Source of the DNA: Cedecea lapagei
GTDB lineage: Bacteria; Pseudomonadota; Gammaproteobacteria; Enterobacterales; Enterobacteriaceae
Assembly (NCBI RefSeq): GCF_900635955.1
Contig: NZ_LR134201.1
Span: 4,650,001-4,714,000 of the forward strand
Direction of reading: 5' to 3'
DNA length: 64,000 nucleotides
In this document: piece after piece, positions 1 through 9,077 of the stretch
Layout: each line of letters starts with the position of its first letter
Numbering within the stretch: the first letter of the stretch is position 1
The notes under the pieces: generated by a model
The model's input: only the letters and a program-made list of their open reading frames with translations
The model's database searches: none
Told to the model about the DNA's origin: nothing
Made by a program: the position numbers and the translations under genes

Positions 1-88
1 AAGCAAGCCGATGCGATTCAACAAAAGTCAGAAAATGGCCGTGCAGAAAATTAATTAAACATTTGTTCACCTTTTCGCTACTTATTGT

Positions 89-116
89 TTGAAATCACTG
101 GGCCGCACCGTATAAT
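89..116 (+). promoter_or_regulatory. atp operon promoter
   Basis: A -35 element TTGAAA (89-94) and a perfect -10 TATAAT (111-116) are separated by 16 bases. The surrounding sequence closely resembles the E. coli atpI promoter region as remembered. It lies about 90 bases upstream of the atpI start. Bases 1-88 contain no coding feature I can support. Confidence 0.75.
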
Positions 117-207
117 TTGCTCGCTTTTTGAGGCTTGACTCAGCGTCGCAAAGACAGTTTTATACGACACGCGACATACCTCATAGGTAGCAGGAGTAGG
201 AAACGTC

Positions 208-588
208 ATGTCTGTGTCGCTCTTGAGTAAGAACGTAGCTCGTAGGCTTCTGTTCATCCAACTTCTGGCTGTATTAGCAACTGGACTGCTTTTTTGCCTT
301 AAAGACCCCACCTGGGGCGCCTCCGCTATCGCGGGGGGCATGGCAGTTTGGCTGCCAAATGTGCTGTTTATGATTTTTGCCTGGCGCCATCAGGCGCATA
401 CACCCTCAAAAGGCCGCGTGGCCTGGACATTCGCCATCGGCGAAGTGTTGAAGGTGATTGCGACCTTTATCATTCTGGTGGTGGCGCTGGCGTACTTTAA
501 GGCGGTGGTATTGCCGCTAATAGTGACGTGGGTTTCGGTGCTGGTTGTGCAGATACTCGCACCAGCTGTAATTAACAACAAAGGGTAA
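208..588 (+). CDS. atpI: ATP synthase accessory protein AtpI
   Basis: This small membrane protein (126 aa, the same length as in E. coli) is the first gene of the ATP synthase operon. It is not a structural subunit; the family is thought to help c-ring assembly and possibly Mg2+ handling. The sequence shows four hydrophobic segments (roughly residues 12-30, 35-52, 72-95, 98-118) and a conserved hydrophilic loop with WRHQAHTPSKGRVAW. The ATG at 208 is preceded by a purine-rich AGGAG/AGGAAA stretch. It ends 8 bases before atpB and is transcribed from the promoter at 89-116. Confidence 0.93.
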   Translation: MSVSLLSKNVARRLLFIQLLAVLATGLLFCLKDPTWGASAIAGGMAVWLPNVLFMIFAWRHQAHTPSKGRVAWTFAIGEVLKVIATFIILVVALAYFKAVVLPLIVTWVSVLVVQILAPAVINNKG

Positions 589-596
589 GAGGCATC

Positions 597-1415
<819 letters not shown>

Positions 1416-1461
1416 TTTACTTACCACTACTGCGTTTAACGAAACAAACTTGGAGACTGTC

Positions 1462-1701
<240 letters not shown>

Positions 1702-1762
1702 TGAGCGATGTTTGAGTCATCTAGCTATATCAGAACGTTAACTAACAAAGAGGCATTGTGCT

Positions 1763-2233
1763 GTGAACATTAACGCAACAATCCTCGGCCAGGCCATCGC
1801 GTTTGTCCTGTTTGTTCTGTTCTGCATGAAGTATGTATGGCCGCCTTTAATGGCAGCCATCGAGAAGCGTCAAAAAGAAATTGCTGACGGTCTCGCTTCT
1901 GCTGAACGTGCTCAAAAGGACCTTGACCTTGCACAGGCCAACGCGACCGACCAGCTGAAAAAAGCCAAAGCGGAAGCTCAGGTGATTATTGAGCAGGCGA
2001 ACAAACGCCGTGCCCAGATCCTTGATGAAGCGAAAACTGAGGCAGAGCAGGAACGTAATAAAATCGTTGCACAGGCTCAGGCAGAAATCGACGCTGAGCG
2101 TAAACGCGCTCGTGAAGAGCTGCGTAAGCAGGTCGCTCTGCTGGCAATTGCCGGTGCCGAGAAGATAATCGAACGTTCCGTAGATGAAGCTGCTAACAGC
2201 GACATCGTCGATAAACTGGTCGCTGAACTGTAA
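1763..2233 (+). CDS. atpF: ATP synthase Fo subunit b
   Basis: Subunit b (156 aa, as in E. coli) is the peripheral stalk that holds F1 to Fo. A single N-terminal membrane helix (about residues 8-27) is followed by a long, charged, alanine-rich helix that dimerises as a coiled coil up to the delta-binding C-terminus. The start codon is GTG at 1763, preceded by AAAGAGG; the same GTG start is known in E. coli. It is separated from atpH by 14 bases containing a strong AAGGAGGGAGG ribosome site. Confidence 0.97.
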   Translation: MNINATILGQAIAFVLFVLFCMKYVWPPLMAAIEKRQKEIADGLASAERAQKDLDLAQANATDQLKKAKAEAQVIIEQANKRRAQILDEAKTEAEQERNKIVAQAQAEIDAERKRAREELRKQVALLAIAGAEKIIERSVDEAANSDIVDKLVAEL

Positions 2234-2247
2234 GGAGGGAGGGGCTG

Positions 2248-2781
2248 ATGTCTGAATTTGTTACTGTAGCTCGCCCCTACGCCAAAGCAGCTTTTGACTT
2301 TGCCGTCGAACACCAGAGCGTAGACCGCTGGCAGAACATGCTGGCGTTTGCTGCCGAGGTAACGAAAAACGAACAAATGGAAGAGCTCCTTTCCGGTGCA
2401 CTGGCACCTGAAACGCTCGCAGATTCGTTCATCGCCATTTGCGGCGAGCAGCTGGACACCAACGGCCAGAACCTGATTAAGGTGATGGCTGATAACGGTC
2501 GTTTAAAAGCGCTCCCGGATGTTCTTGAGCAGTTTGCGCATTTACGCGCGCTGAGTGAAGCGATTGCAGAGGTTCAGGTAACCTCTGCGGCTGAACTGAG
2601 TAATGAGCAACTCGCGAACATCACGACCGCAATGGAAAAACGTCTGTCACGCAAAGTTAAGCTGAATTGCAAAATCGATAAGTCTGTTATGGCGGGCGTT
2701 ATCATCCAGTCGGGTGATATGGTCATTGACGGTAGCGTACGCGGCCGTCTTGAACGCCTTGCAGACGTCTTGCAGTCTTAA
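2248..2781 (+). CDS. atpH: ATP synthase F1 subunit delta
   Basis: Subunit delta (177 aa, usual length) links the top of the alpha3beta3 hexamer to the b-subunit stalk. The sequence begins with the conserved TVARPYAKAAFDFA helix of the six-helix N-terminal domain. It ends with the typical VIIQSGDMVIDGSVRGRLERL segment. It lies between atpF and atpA with tight operon spacing (12 bases to atpA). Confidence 0.97.
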   Translation: MSEFVTVARPYAKAAFDFAVEHQSVDRWQNMLAFAAEVTKNEQMEELLSGALAPETLADSFIAICGEQLDTNGQNLIKVMADNGRLKALPDVLEQFAHLRALSEAIAEVQVTSAAELSNEQLANITTAMEKRLSRKVKLNCKIDKSVMAGVIIQSGDMVIDGSVRGRLERLADVLQS

Positions 2782-2793
2782 GGGGACTGGAGC

Positions 2794-4335
2794 ATGCAAC
2801 TGAATTCCACCGAAATCAGCGAACTGATCAAGCAGCGCATTGCTCAGTTCAATGTTGTGAGTGAAGCTCACAACGAAGGTACTATTGTTTCTGTAAGTGA
2901 CGGTATTATCCGCGTTCACGGCCTGGCCGATTGTATGCAGGGTGAGATGATTTCCCTGCCGGGAAACCGTTACGCTATCGCACTGAACCTGGAGCGCGAC
3001 TCCGTAGGTGCTGTAGTGATGGGTCCATACGCTGACCTTGCCGAAGGCATGAAGGTTAAGTGTACTGGCCGTATTCTGGAAGTGCCGGTTGGCCGTGGCC
3101 TGCTGGGCCGCGTGGTGAACACCCTGGGTGCGCCAATCGACGGTAAAGGTCCGGTTGATAACGATGGCTTTTCGCCAATCGAAGTTATCGCTCCGGGCGT
3201 TATCGAACGTCAGTCCGTCGACCAGCCGGTTCAGACCGGTTATAAATCTGTCGATGCGATGATTCCAATCGGCCGTGGCCAGCGTGAGCTGATCATCGGT
3301 GACCGTCAGACCGGTAAAACCGCGATGGCAATCGATGCCATCATCAACCAGCGTGACTCCGGCATTAAATGTGTGTACGTGGCTATCGGCCAGAAAGCGT
3401 CCACCATCTCTAACGTGGTTCGTAAACTGGAAGAGCACGGCGCGCTGTCTAACACCATCGTTGTTGTGGCAACCGCTTCTGAATCCGCTGCGCTGCAATA
3501 CCTGGCGCCATACGCCGGTTGCGCTATGGGCGAATACTTCCGTGACCGCGGTGAAGATGCGCTGATCGTATACGATGACCTGTCTAAACAGGCCGTTGCT
3601 TATCGTCAGGTTTCCCTGCTGCTTCGTCGTCCACCAGGCCGTGAAGCGTTCCCGGGCGACGTGTTCTACCTCCACTCCCGTCTGCTGGAGCGCGCATCCC
3701 GCGTTAACGCGGAATACGTGGAAGCTTTCACCAAAGGTGAAGTTAAAGGTAAAACCGGCTCCCTGACCGCTCTGCCGATCATCGAAACCCAGGCGGGTGA
3801 CGTTTCTGCGTTCGTTCCGACCAACGTAATCTCCATTACCGATGGTCAGATCTTCCTGGAAACCAACCTGTTTAACTCCGGTATTCGTCCGGCGGTTAAC
3901 CCAGGTATTTCGGTATCCCGTGTTGGTGGTGCTGCTCAGACCAAGATCATCAAGAAACTGTCCGGTGGTATCCGTACCGCACTGGCACAGTATCGTGAAC
4001 TGGCTGCGTTCTCTCAGTTCGCATCCGATCTGGACGAAGCAACCCGTAAACAGCTGAGCCACGGTCAGAAAGTGACCGAGCTGCTGAAACAGAAACAGTA
4101 TGCCCCAATGTCTGTTGCACAGCAGGGCCTGGTACTGTTCGCGGCTGAACGCGGTTACCTCGAAGACGTGGAACTGGCGAAAATCGGTAGCTTCGAAGCC
4201 GCTCTGCTGGCTTACGCTGACCGTGATCACGCTCCGCTGATGCAAGAAATTAACCAGACCGGTGGCTATAACGACGAGATCGAAGGCAAGCTGAAAGGCA
4301 TCCTCGACTCCTTTAAAGCAACCCAGTCCTGGTAA
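2794..4335 (+). CDS. atpA: ATP synthase F1 subunit alpha
   Basis: The alpha subunit (513 aa, as in E. coli) carries the non-catalytic nucleotide sites and contributes the arginine finger to the catalytic beta sites. The P-loop GDRQTGKT is at about residues 169-176. The family signature PAVNPGISVSR is present near residue 367, and its final arginine corresponds to the finger residue. Codon use is that of a highly expressed gene. A 644-codon open frame on the other strand is a shadow of this gene. Confidence 0.98.
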   Translation: MQLNSTEISELIKQRIAQFNVVSEAHNEGTIVSVSDGIIRVHGLADCMQGEMISLPGNRYAIALNLERDSVGAVVMGPYADLAEGMKVKCTGRILEVPVGRGLLGRVVNTLGAPIDGKGPVDNDGFSPIEVIAPGVIERQSVDQPVQTGYKSVDAMIPIGRGQRELIIGDRQTGKTAMAIDAIINQRDSGIKCVYVAIGQKASTISNVVRKLEEHGALSNTIVVVATASESAALQYLAPYAGCAMGEYFRDRGEDALIVYDDLSKQAVAYRQVSLLLRRPPGREAFPGDVFYLHSRLLERASRVNAEYVEAFTKGEVKGKTGSLTALPIIETQAGDVSAFVPTNVISITDGQIFLETNLFNSGIRPAVNPGISVSRVGGAAQTKIIKKLSGGIRTALAQYRELAAFSQFASDLDEATRKQLSHGQKVTELLKQKQYAPMSVAQQGLVLFAAERGYLEDVELAKIGSFEAALLAYADRDHAPLMQEINQTGGYNDEIEGKLKGILDSFKATQSW

Positions 4336-4386
4336 CGTCTTGGCGGCTTGCCTTAGGGCAGGCCGCAAGGCATTGAGGAGAAGCTC

Positions 4387-5250
4387 ATGGCCGGCGCAAA
4401 AGAGATACGTAGTAAGATCGCAAGCGTCCAGAACACGCAGAAGATCACCAAAGCGATGGAGATGGTCGCCGCTTCCAAAATGCGTAAATCGCAGGATCGC
4501 ATGGCGGCCAGCCGTCCTTATGCAGATACCATGCGCAAAGTGATTGGTCACCTTGCCAACGGTAATCTGGAATATAAGCACCCATACCTGGAAGAACGCG
4601 ACGTTAAGCGCGTGGGCTACCTGGTGGTGTCGACCGATCGTGGTTTGTGCGGCGGTTTGAACATTAACCTGTTCAAAAAAGTGCTGGCGGATATGAAAGA
4701 GTGGACCGATAAGGGCGTTCAGAGCGAACTCGCGATGATCGGCTCCAAAGGCGTCTCTTTCTTCAACTCCGTTGGCGGCAACGTGGTTGCTCAGGTGACC
4801 GGCATGGGAGATACCCCTTCCCTGTCCGAACTGATCGGCCCGGTGAAGGTGATGCTGCAGGCCTACGACGAAGGTCGTCTGGACAAGCTGTACGTTGTCA
4901 GCAACAAATTTGTCAACACCATGTCTCAGGTTCCGACCATCACTCAGCTGCTGCCGTTACCGGCATCAGAAGATGAGGATCTGAAGCGTAAATCCTGGGA
5001 CTACCTGTACGAACCGGATCCGAAAGCGCTGCTGGACACCCTGCTGCGTCGTTATGTCGAATCGCAGGTTTATCAGGGCGTCGTAGAAAACCTGGCCAGT
5101 GAGCAGGCCGCACGTATGGTGGCGATGAAAGCCGCAACCGATAACGGCGGTAGCCTGATTAAAGAGCTGCGGTTGGTCTACAACAAAGCTCGTCAGGCAA
5201 GCATTACTCAGGAACTTACCGAAATCGTCGGTGGCGCGTCCGCGGTTTAA
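4387..5250 (+). CDS. atpG: ATP synthase F1 subunit gamma
   Basis: The gamma subunit (287 aa) is the central rotor shaft. The N-terminal helix AGAKEIRSKIASVQNTQKIT and the C-terminal helix, with the signature ITQELTEIVGGA, form the coiled coil inside the hexamer. RGLCGGLN in the middle is also typical. The ATG follows a TGAGGAG ribosome site. Downstream there is an unusually long 156-base gap before atpD, filled largely by an ERIC repeat. Confidence 0.97.
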   Translation: MAGAKEIRSKIASVQNTQKITKAMEMVAASKMRKSQDRMAASRPYADTMRKVIGHLANGNLEYKHPYLEERDVKRVGYLVVSTDRGLCGGLNINLFKKVLADMKEWTDKGVQSELAMIGSKGVSFFNSVGGNVVAQVTGMGDTPSLSELIGPVKVMLQAYDEGRLDKLYVVSNKFVNTMSQVPTITQLLPLPASEDEDLKRKSWDYLYEPDPKALLDTLLRRYVESQVYQGVVENLASEQAARMVAMKAATDNGGSLIKELRLVYNKARQASITQELTEIVGGASAV

Positions 5251-5258
5251 CCAGGTTA

Positions 5259-5383
5259 TTACCCTGAATAGTTCGGTTTGCAGAAAGGCGGCAACTGAGC
5301 GAATCCTCAAGAGCTTACTTAAGTAAGTGACTGAGGTGAGGGAAGGCAGTCAACGCATCTGCAAATTGAAATATGACGGGTAA
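5259..5383. repeat. ERIC element in the atpG-atpD gap
   Basis: The interval contains the recognisable ERIC core AAGTAAGTGACTGAGGTGAG and its inverted partner (GAATCCTCAAGAGCTTACTT), followed by CAACGCATCTGCA and GACGGGTA. This matches the enterobacterial repetitive intergenic consensus over about 125 bases. Boundaries are approximate. It is transcribed as part of the atp mRNA and can form a long imperfect hairpin. Confidence 0.88.
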
Positions 5384-5406
5384 ACGAATTACGTAGAGGA
5401 TTCAAG

Positions 5407-6789
5407 ATGGCTACTGGAAAGATTGTCCAGGTAATCGGCGCCGTGGTGGACGTCGAGTTCCCTCAGGACGGCGTACCGCGCGTATATGACGCGCTTGAGG
5501 TACAGAATAACAGCGAGAAGCTGGTGCTGGAAGTTCAGCAGCAGCTCGGCGGCGGTATCGTACGTACCATCGCAATGGGTTCTTCCGACGGTCTGCGTCG
5601 TGGTCTGGAAGTGAAAGACCTCGAGCACCCGATCGAAGTCCCGGTAGGTAAAGCGACTCTGGGTCGTATCATGAACGTGCTGGGTCAGCCAATTGATATG
5701 AAAGGCGACATCGGCGAAGAAGATCGTTGGGCGATTCACCGCGCAGCACCTTCCTATGAAGAGCTGTCCAGCTCTCAGGAACTGCTGGAAACCGGCATCA
5801 AAGTTATCGACCTGATTTGTCCGTTCGCTAAGGGCGGTAAAGTTGGTCTGTTCGGTGGTGCGGGCGTAGGTAAAACCGTAAACATGATGGAGCTGATCCG
5901 TAACATCGCGATCGAGCACTCCGGTTACTCCGTGTTTGCAGGCGTGGGTGAGCGTACTCGTGAGGGTAACGACTTCTACCACGAGATGACCGACTCCAAC
6001 GTTCTGGACAAAGTTGCACTGGTTTACGGCCAGATGAACGAGCCGCCAGGTAACCGTCTGCGCGTAGCGCTGACCGGTCTGACCATCGCGGAGAAATTCC
6101 GTGACGAAGGCCGTGACGTTCTGCTGTTCGTCGATAACATCTATCGTTATACCCTGGCCGGTACAGAAGTTTCTGCACTGCTGGGTCGTATGCCATCTGC
6201 GGTAGGTTATCAGCCTACTCTGGCAGAAGAGATGGGTGTTCTTCAGGAGCGTATTACCTCCACCAAGACCGGTTCCATCACTTCCGTACAGGCCGTTTAC
6301 GTTCCTGCGGATGACTTGACTGACCCGTCTCCGGCGACCACCTTTGCGCACCTGGACTCAACCGTTACGCTGAGCCGCCAGATCGCTTCTCTGGGTATTT
6401 ACCCGGCAGTAGACCCGCTGGACTCCACCAGCCGTCAGCTGGATCCGCTGGTTGTTGGTCAGGAACACTACGACACCGCGCGTGGCGTTCAGTCCATCCT
6501 GCAGCGTTATCAGGAACTGAAAGACATCATCGCCATCCTGGGTATGGACGAACTGTCCGAAGAAGACAAACTGGTTGTAGCACGTGCGCGTAAGATCCAG
6601 CGCTTCCTGTCTCAGCCGTTCTTCGTAGCAGAAGTCTTTACCGGTTCTCCAGGCAAATACGTTTCGCTGAAAGATACCATCCGTGGCTTTAAAGGCATCA
6701 TGGACGGCGAATACGACCATCTGCCAGAGCAGGCGTTCTACATGGTTGGCTCCATCGACGAAGCCGTTGAGAAAGCGAAAAAACTTTAA
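5407..6789 (+). CDS. atpD: ATP synthase F1 subunit beta
   Basis: The catalytic beta subunit (460 aa, as in E. coli) synthesises ATP. The P-loop GGAGVGKT is at about residues 149-156. The catalytic glutamate lies in the GVGERTREG segment. The nucleotide-binding aspartate is in LLFVDNIYR, followed by the DELSEED (DELSEE) loop that contacts gamma. The ATG at 5407 has the ribosome site AGAGGA. It is separated from atpG by an ERIC repeat, whose effect on beta expression is unknown. Confidence 0.98.
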   Translation: MATGKIVQVIGAVVDVEFPQDGVPRVYDALEVQNNSEKLVLEVQQQLGGGIVRTIAMGSSDGLRRGLEVKDLEHPIEVPVGKATLGRIMNVLGQPIDMKGDIGEEDRWAIHRAAPSYEELSSSQELLETGIKVIDLICPFAKGGKVGLFGGAGVGKTVNMMELIRNIAIEHSGYSVFAGVGERTREGNDFYHEMTDSNVLDKVALVYGQMNEPPGNRLRVALTGLTIAEKFRDEGRDVLLFVDNIYRYTLAGTEVSALLGRMPSAVGYQPTLAEEMGVLQERITSTKTGSITSVQAVYVPADDLTDPSPATTFAHLDSTVTLSRQIASLGIYPAVDPLDSTSRQLDPLVVGQEHYDTARGVQSILQRYQELKDIIAILGMDELSEEDKLVVARARKIQRFLSQPFFVAEVFTGSPGKYVSLKDTIRGFKGIMDGEYDHLPEQAFYMVGSIDEAVEKAKKL

Positions 6790-6808
6790 CGCCTAATCGG
6801 AGGGTGAC

Positions 6809-7228
6809 ATGGCTATGACTTATCACCTGGACGTCGTCAGCGCGGAGAGCCAAATGTTCTCCGGTCTGGTCGAGAAGATCCAGGTAACGGGTAGCGAAGG
6901 TGAGCTGGGTATTTACCCGGGTCACGCCCCGCTGCTCACCGCCATTAAGCCTGGTATGATCCGCATCGTGAAGCAGCACGGACATGAAGAGTTTATCTAC
7001 CTGTCCGGTGGTGTTCTGGAAGTGCAGCCGGGTAACGTAACCGTACTGGCTGACACCGCGATTCGCGGCCAGGATCTCGACGAAGCGCGAGCCCTGGAAG
7101 CGAAACGCAAAGCTGAAGAGCACATGCACAGCTCCCACGGTGATGTGGACTACGCTCAGGCTTCTGCTGAACTGGCTAAAGCGATCGCCAAACTGCGCGT
7201 TATCGAGTTGACCAAAAAAGCGATGTAA
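6809..7228 (+). CDS. atpC: ATP synthase F1 subunit epsilon
   Basis: Subunit epsilon (139 aa) binds gamma and the c-ring and inhibits ATP hydrolysis through its C-terminal helices. The N-terminal beta-sandwich is seen with GELGIYPGHAPLLT, and the C-terminal two-helix part with DEARALEAKRKAEEH. The start is ATG 6809 with GGAGG upstream; a second ATG two codons later is possible. This is the last gene of the operon and is followed by a strong terminator. Confidence 0.96.
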   Translation: MAMTYHLDVVSAESQMFSGLVEKIQVTGSEGELGIYPGHAPLLTAIKPGMIRIVKQHGHEEFIYLSGGVLEVQPGNVTVLADTAIRGQDLDEARALEAKRKAEEHMHSSHGDVDYAQASAELAKAIAKLRVIELTKKAM

Positions 7229-7247
7229 CTACCTGCTTGAAAAGACA

Positions 7248-7282
7248 AATGCCAGTCCGGGAAACCTGACTGGCATTTTTTT
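7248..7282 (+). terminator. atp operon terminator
   Basis: A 10-base stem AATGCCAGTC / GACTGGCATT with a 10-base loop is followed by a run of seven T. It sits 20 bases after the atpC stop. The rest of the gap up to glmU (7283-7524) is AT-rich and presumably holds the glmU promoter. Confidence 0.9.
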
Positions 7283-7524
7283 ATCCATTAGCTTTATTCC
7301 ACTCTAAAAATAATCGTAAAACCAGTGAGATAGCTCCATTAATGAGTGGTGCAGGCTCAATTTTGGCCTTTAATCCCATGGATTCTGCCGCCGTTGCTGT
7401 TATAAAAGAGTCAGAAAACCTTGAGGCGGTTAAATTAGCAGCAGCGTATTTTTTGGTGCAAAATATGTAGAATTTTCAACGCTAAATCGCTTTACTTCAC
7501 ACACTAAACAGATTCAGGACACGT

Positions 7525-8895
7525 ATGTCAAAGAGCGCAATGAGCGTGGTTATCCTTGCTGCCGGCAAAGGAACCCGCATGTATTCCGATCTCCCAAAGG
7601 TGCTGCATACCCTGGCAGGAAAGCCAATGGTTCAGCATGTCATTGATGTGGCAAATAAATTAGGTTCCCAGCGGGTCAATCTTGTTTATGGCCACGGCGG
7701 CGATCTGTTAAAGCAAACCCTGAGCGACGATTCCCTCAACTGGGTACTGCAGGCTGAACAGCTGGGTACCGGGCATGCCATGCAGATGGCCGCGCCGTTC
7801 TTTGCTGATGATGAAGACATCCTGATGCTGTACGGAGACGTACCGTTAATCTCCGTCGAGACGTTACAGCGCCTGCGCGAAGCTCAACCGCAGGGCGGCA
7901 TCGGTCTGCTGACCGTTAAGCTTGACGATCCTACCGGATACGGACGCATTGCCCGTGAAAACGGCAAGGTGGTCGGCATCGTTGAACATAAAGACGCCAG
8001 CGAAGAGCAGCGCAAAATCAACGAAATTAACACCGGGATCCTGGTGGCTAATGGCTCTGACCTGAAGCGCTGGCTCGGCAAGCTTGATAACAATAACGCC
8101 CAGGGCGAGTTCTATATTACGGACATTATTGCGCTGGCTCACGGCGAAGGACGTGAAATTGCCGCCGTTCATCCGGAGCGGCTGAGCGAAGTTGAGGGCG
8201 TAAACAACCGCCTGCAGCTTTCTCGCCTCGAGCGCGTTTATCAAACCGAGCAGGCCGATAAGCTGCTGTTAGCGGGCGTGATGCTGCGCGATCCGGCTCG
8301 TTTCGACCTGCGCGGAGAGTTGATTCACGGGCGCGATATTGAAATTGATACTAACGTCATTGTGGAAGGTCGGGTCACGCTGGGTAACCGCGTGAAGATT
8401 GGCACCGGCTGCGTGATTAAAAACGCGACCATCGGCGATGACTGCGAAATTAGCCCGTACAGCGTTGTTGAAGATGCGACCCTGGAAGCCGCCTGCACCA
8501 TCGGGCCATTTGCTCGCCTGCGTCCGGGTGCGGAGCTGGCCGAAGGTGCTCACGTTGGCAACTTCGTTGAGATGAAGAAAGCGCGTCTGGGCAAAGGTTC
8601 CAAAGCCGGCCATCTGAGCTATCTGGGCGATGCCGATATTGGCGACAACGTCAATATTGGGGCGGGCACCATTACCTGTAACTACGATGGCGCGAACAAA
8701 CACAAAACCATTATCGGTGATGATGTGTTTGTGGGTTCTGATACCCAGCTGGTGGCGCCGGTTACCGTGGCTCGTGGCGTGACTATTGCCGCCGGTACCA
8801 CCGTTACGCGCGACGTGGCTGAAAATGAATTGGTGATCAGTCGCGTAAAACAGAAACACATTCAGGGCTGGCAGCGCCCGGTGAAGAAAAAGTAG
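7525..8895 (+). CDS. glmU: Bifunctional UDP-GlcNAc pyrophosphorylase / GlcN-1-P acetyltransferase GlmU
   Basis: GlmU (456 aa, as in E. coli) acetylates glucosamine-1-phosphate and then couples it to UTP, giving UDP-GlcNAc for peptidoglycan and LPS. The N-terminal nucleotidyltransferase domain has the signature LAAGKGTRMYSDLPKVLH (about residues 11-28). The C-terminal half (from about 250) is a left-handed beta-helix with hexapeptide repeats (IGDDCEISPYSVVEDA and similar). It forms an operon with glmS, 182 bases downstream, with a palindromic repeat in the gap. Confidence 0.97.
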   Translation: MSKSAMSVVILAAGKGTRMYSDLPKVLHTLAGKPMVQHVIDVANKLGSQRVNLVYGHGGDLLKQTLSDDSLNWVLQAEQLGTGHAMQMAAPFFADDEDILMLYGDVPLISVETLQRLREAQPQGGIGLLTVKLDDPTGYGRIARENGKVVGIVEHKDASEEQRKINEINTGILVANGSDLKRWLGKLDNNNAQGEFYITDIIALAHGEGREIAAVHPERLSEVEGVNNRLQLSRLERVYQTEQADKLLLAGVMLRDPARFDLRGELIHGRDIEIDTNVIVEGRVTLGNRVKIGTGCVIKNATIGDDCEISPYSVVEDATLEAACTIGPFARLRPGAELAEGAHVGNFVEMKKARLGKGSKAGHLSYLGDADIGDNVNIGAGTITCNYDGANKHKTIIGDDVFVGSDTQLVAPVTVARGVTIAAGTTVTRDVAENELVISRVKQKHIQGWQRPVKKK

Positions 8896-8904
8896 CGGTA
8901 GTTT

Positions 8905-8943
8905 TCTCCCTCGCCCCTTTGGGGAGAGGGCCGGGGTGAGGGG
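8905..8943. repeat. REP-like palindromic repeat, copy 1 (glmU-glmS)
   Basis: The sequence is an inverted repeat, CTCCCTCGCCCC / GGGGAGAGGG followed by CCGGGGTGAGGGG. The same right half recurs near 16050-16084, 28151-28172, 33999-34020 and 39156-39178. It lies 10 bases after glmU and can form a stem, so it may stabilise the glmU 3' end or partly terminate transcription. Confidence 0.75.
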
Positions 8944-9045
8944 ATAACATAATCCTCCCCCCAAAAGCAGTACCCATAAAAATAACCCCACTCTCTACAA
9001 GGCTCGGGGTGCCCGGAAAGGGCAAATACAGGTCAGCGACAACAC

Positions 9046-9059
9046 ATGGCTAACGCCAT
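9046..9059 (+). promoter_or_regulatory. Hairpin in the glmS leader
   Basis: ATGGC-TAAC-GCCAT forms a small stem-loop 18 bases upstream of the glmS start. In E. coli, a leader stem of this kind masks the glmS ribosome site and is opened by the sRNA GlmZ with Hfq. That the same control works here is inference from position and conservation of the gene pair. Confidence 0.4.
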
Positions 9060-9077
9060 TATCAGGACTTAAAAATT

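Noticed and set aside
1..60. Possible end of an upstream gene before atpI
   Set aside because: None of the short frames resembles the C-terminus of RsmG (GidB), the usual neighbour, so no call is made.
2647..4581. 644-codon open frame opposite atpA and its flanks
   Set aside because: It is a shadow of highly biased codon use in atpA/atpG; no family match and no ribosome site.
7342..7470. 42-codon frame between atpC and glmU (MSGAGSILAFNPMDS...)
   Set aside because: There is no ribosome site and no recognised relative; it may be a gene remnant, but this cannot be supported.
8269..8991. Minus-strand frame covering the glmU end and the repeat
   Set aside because: It only arises from the glmU shadow frame and the GC-rich repeat; no coding evidence.
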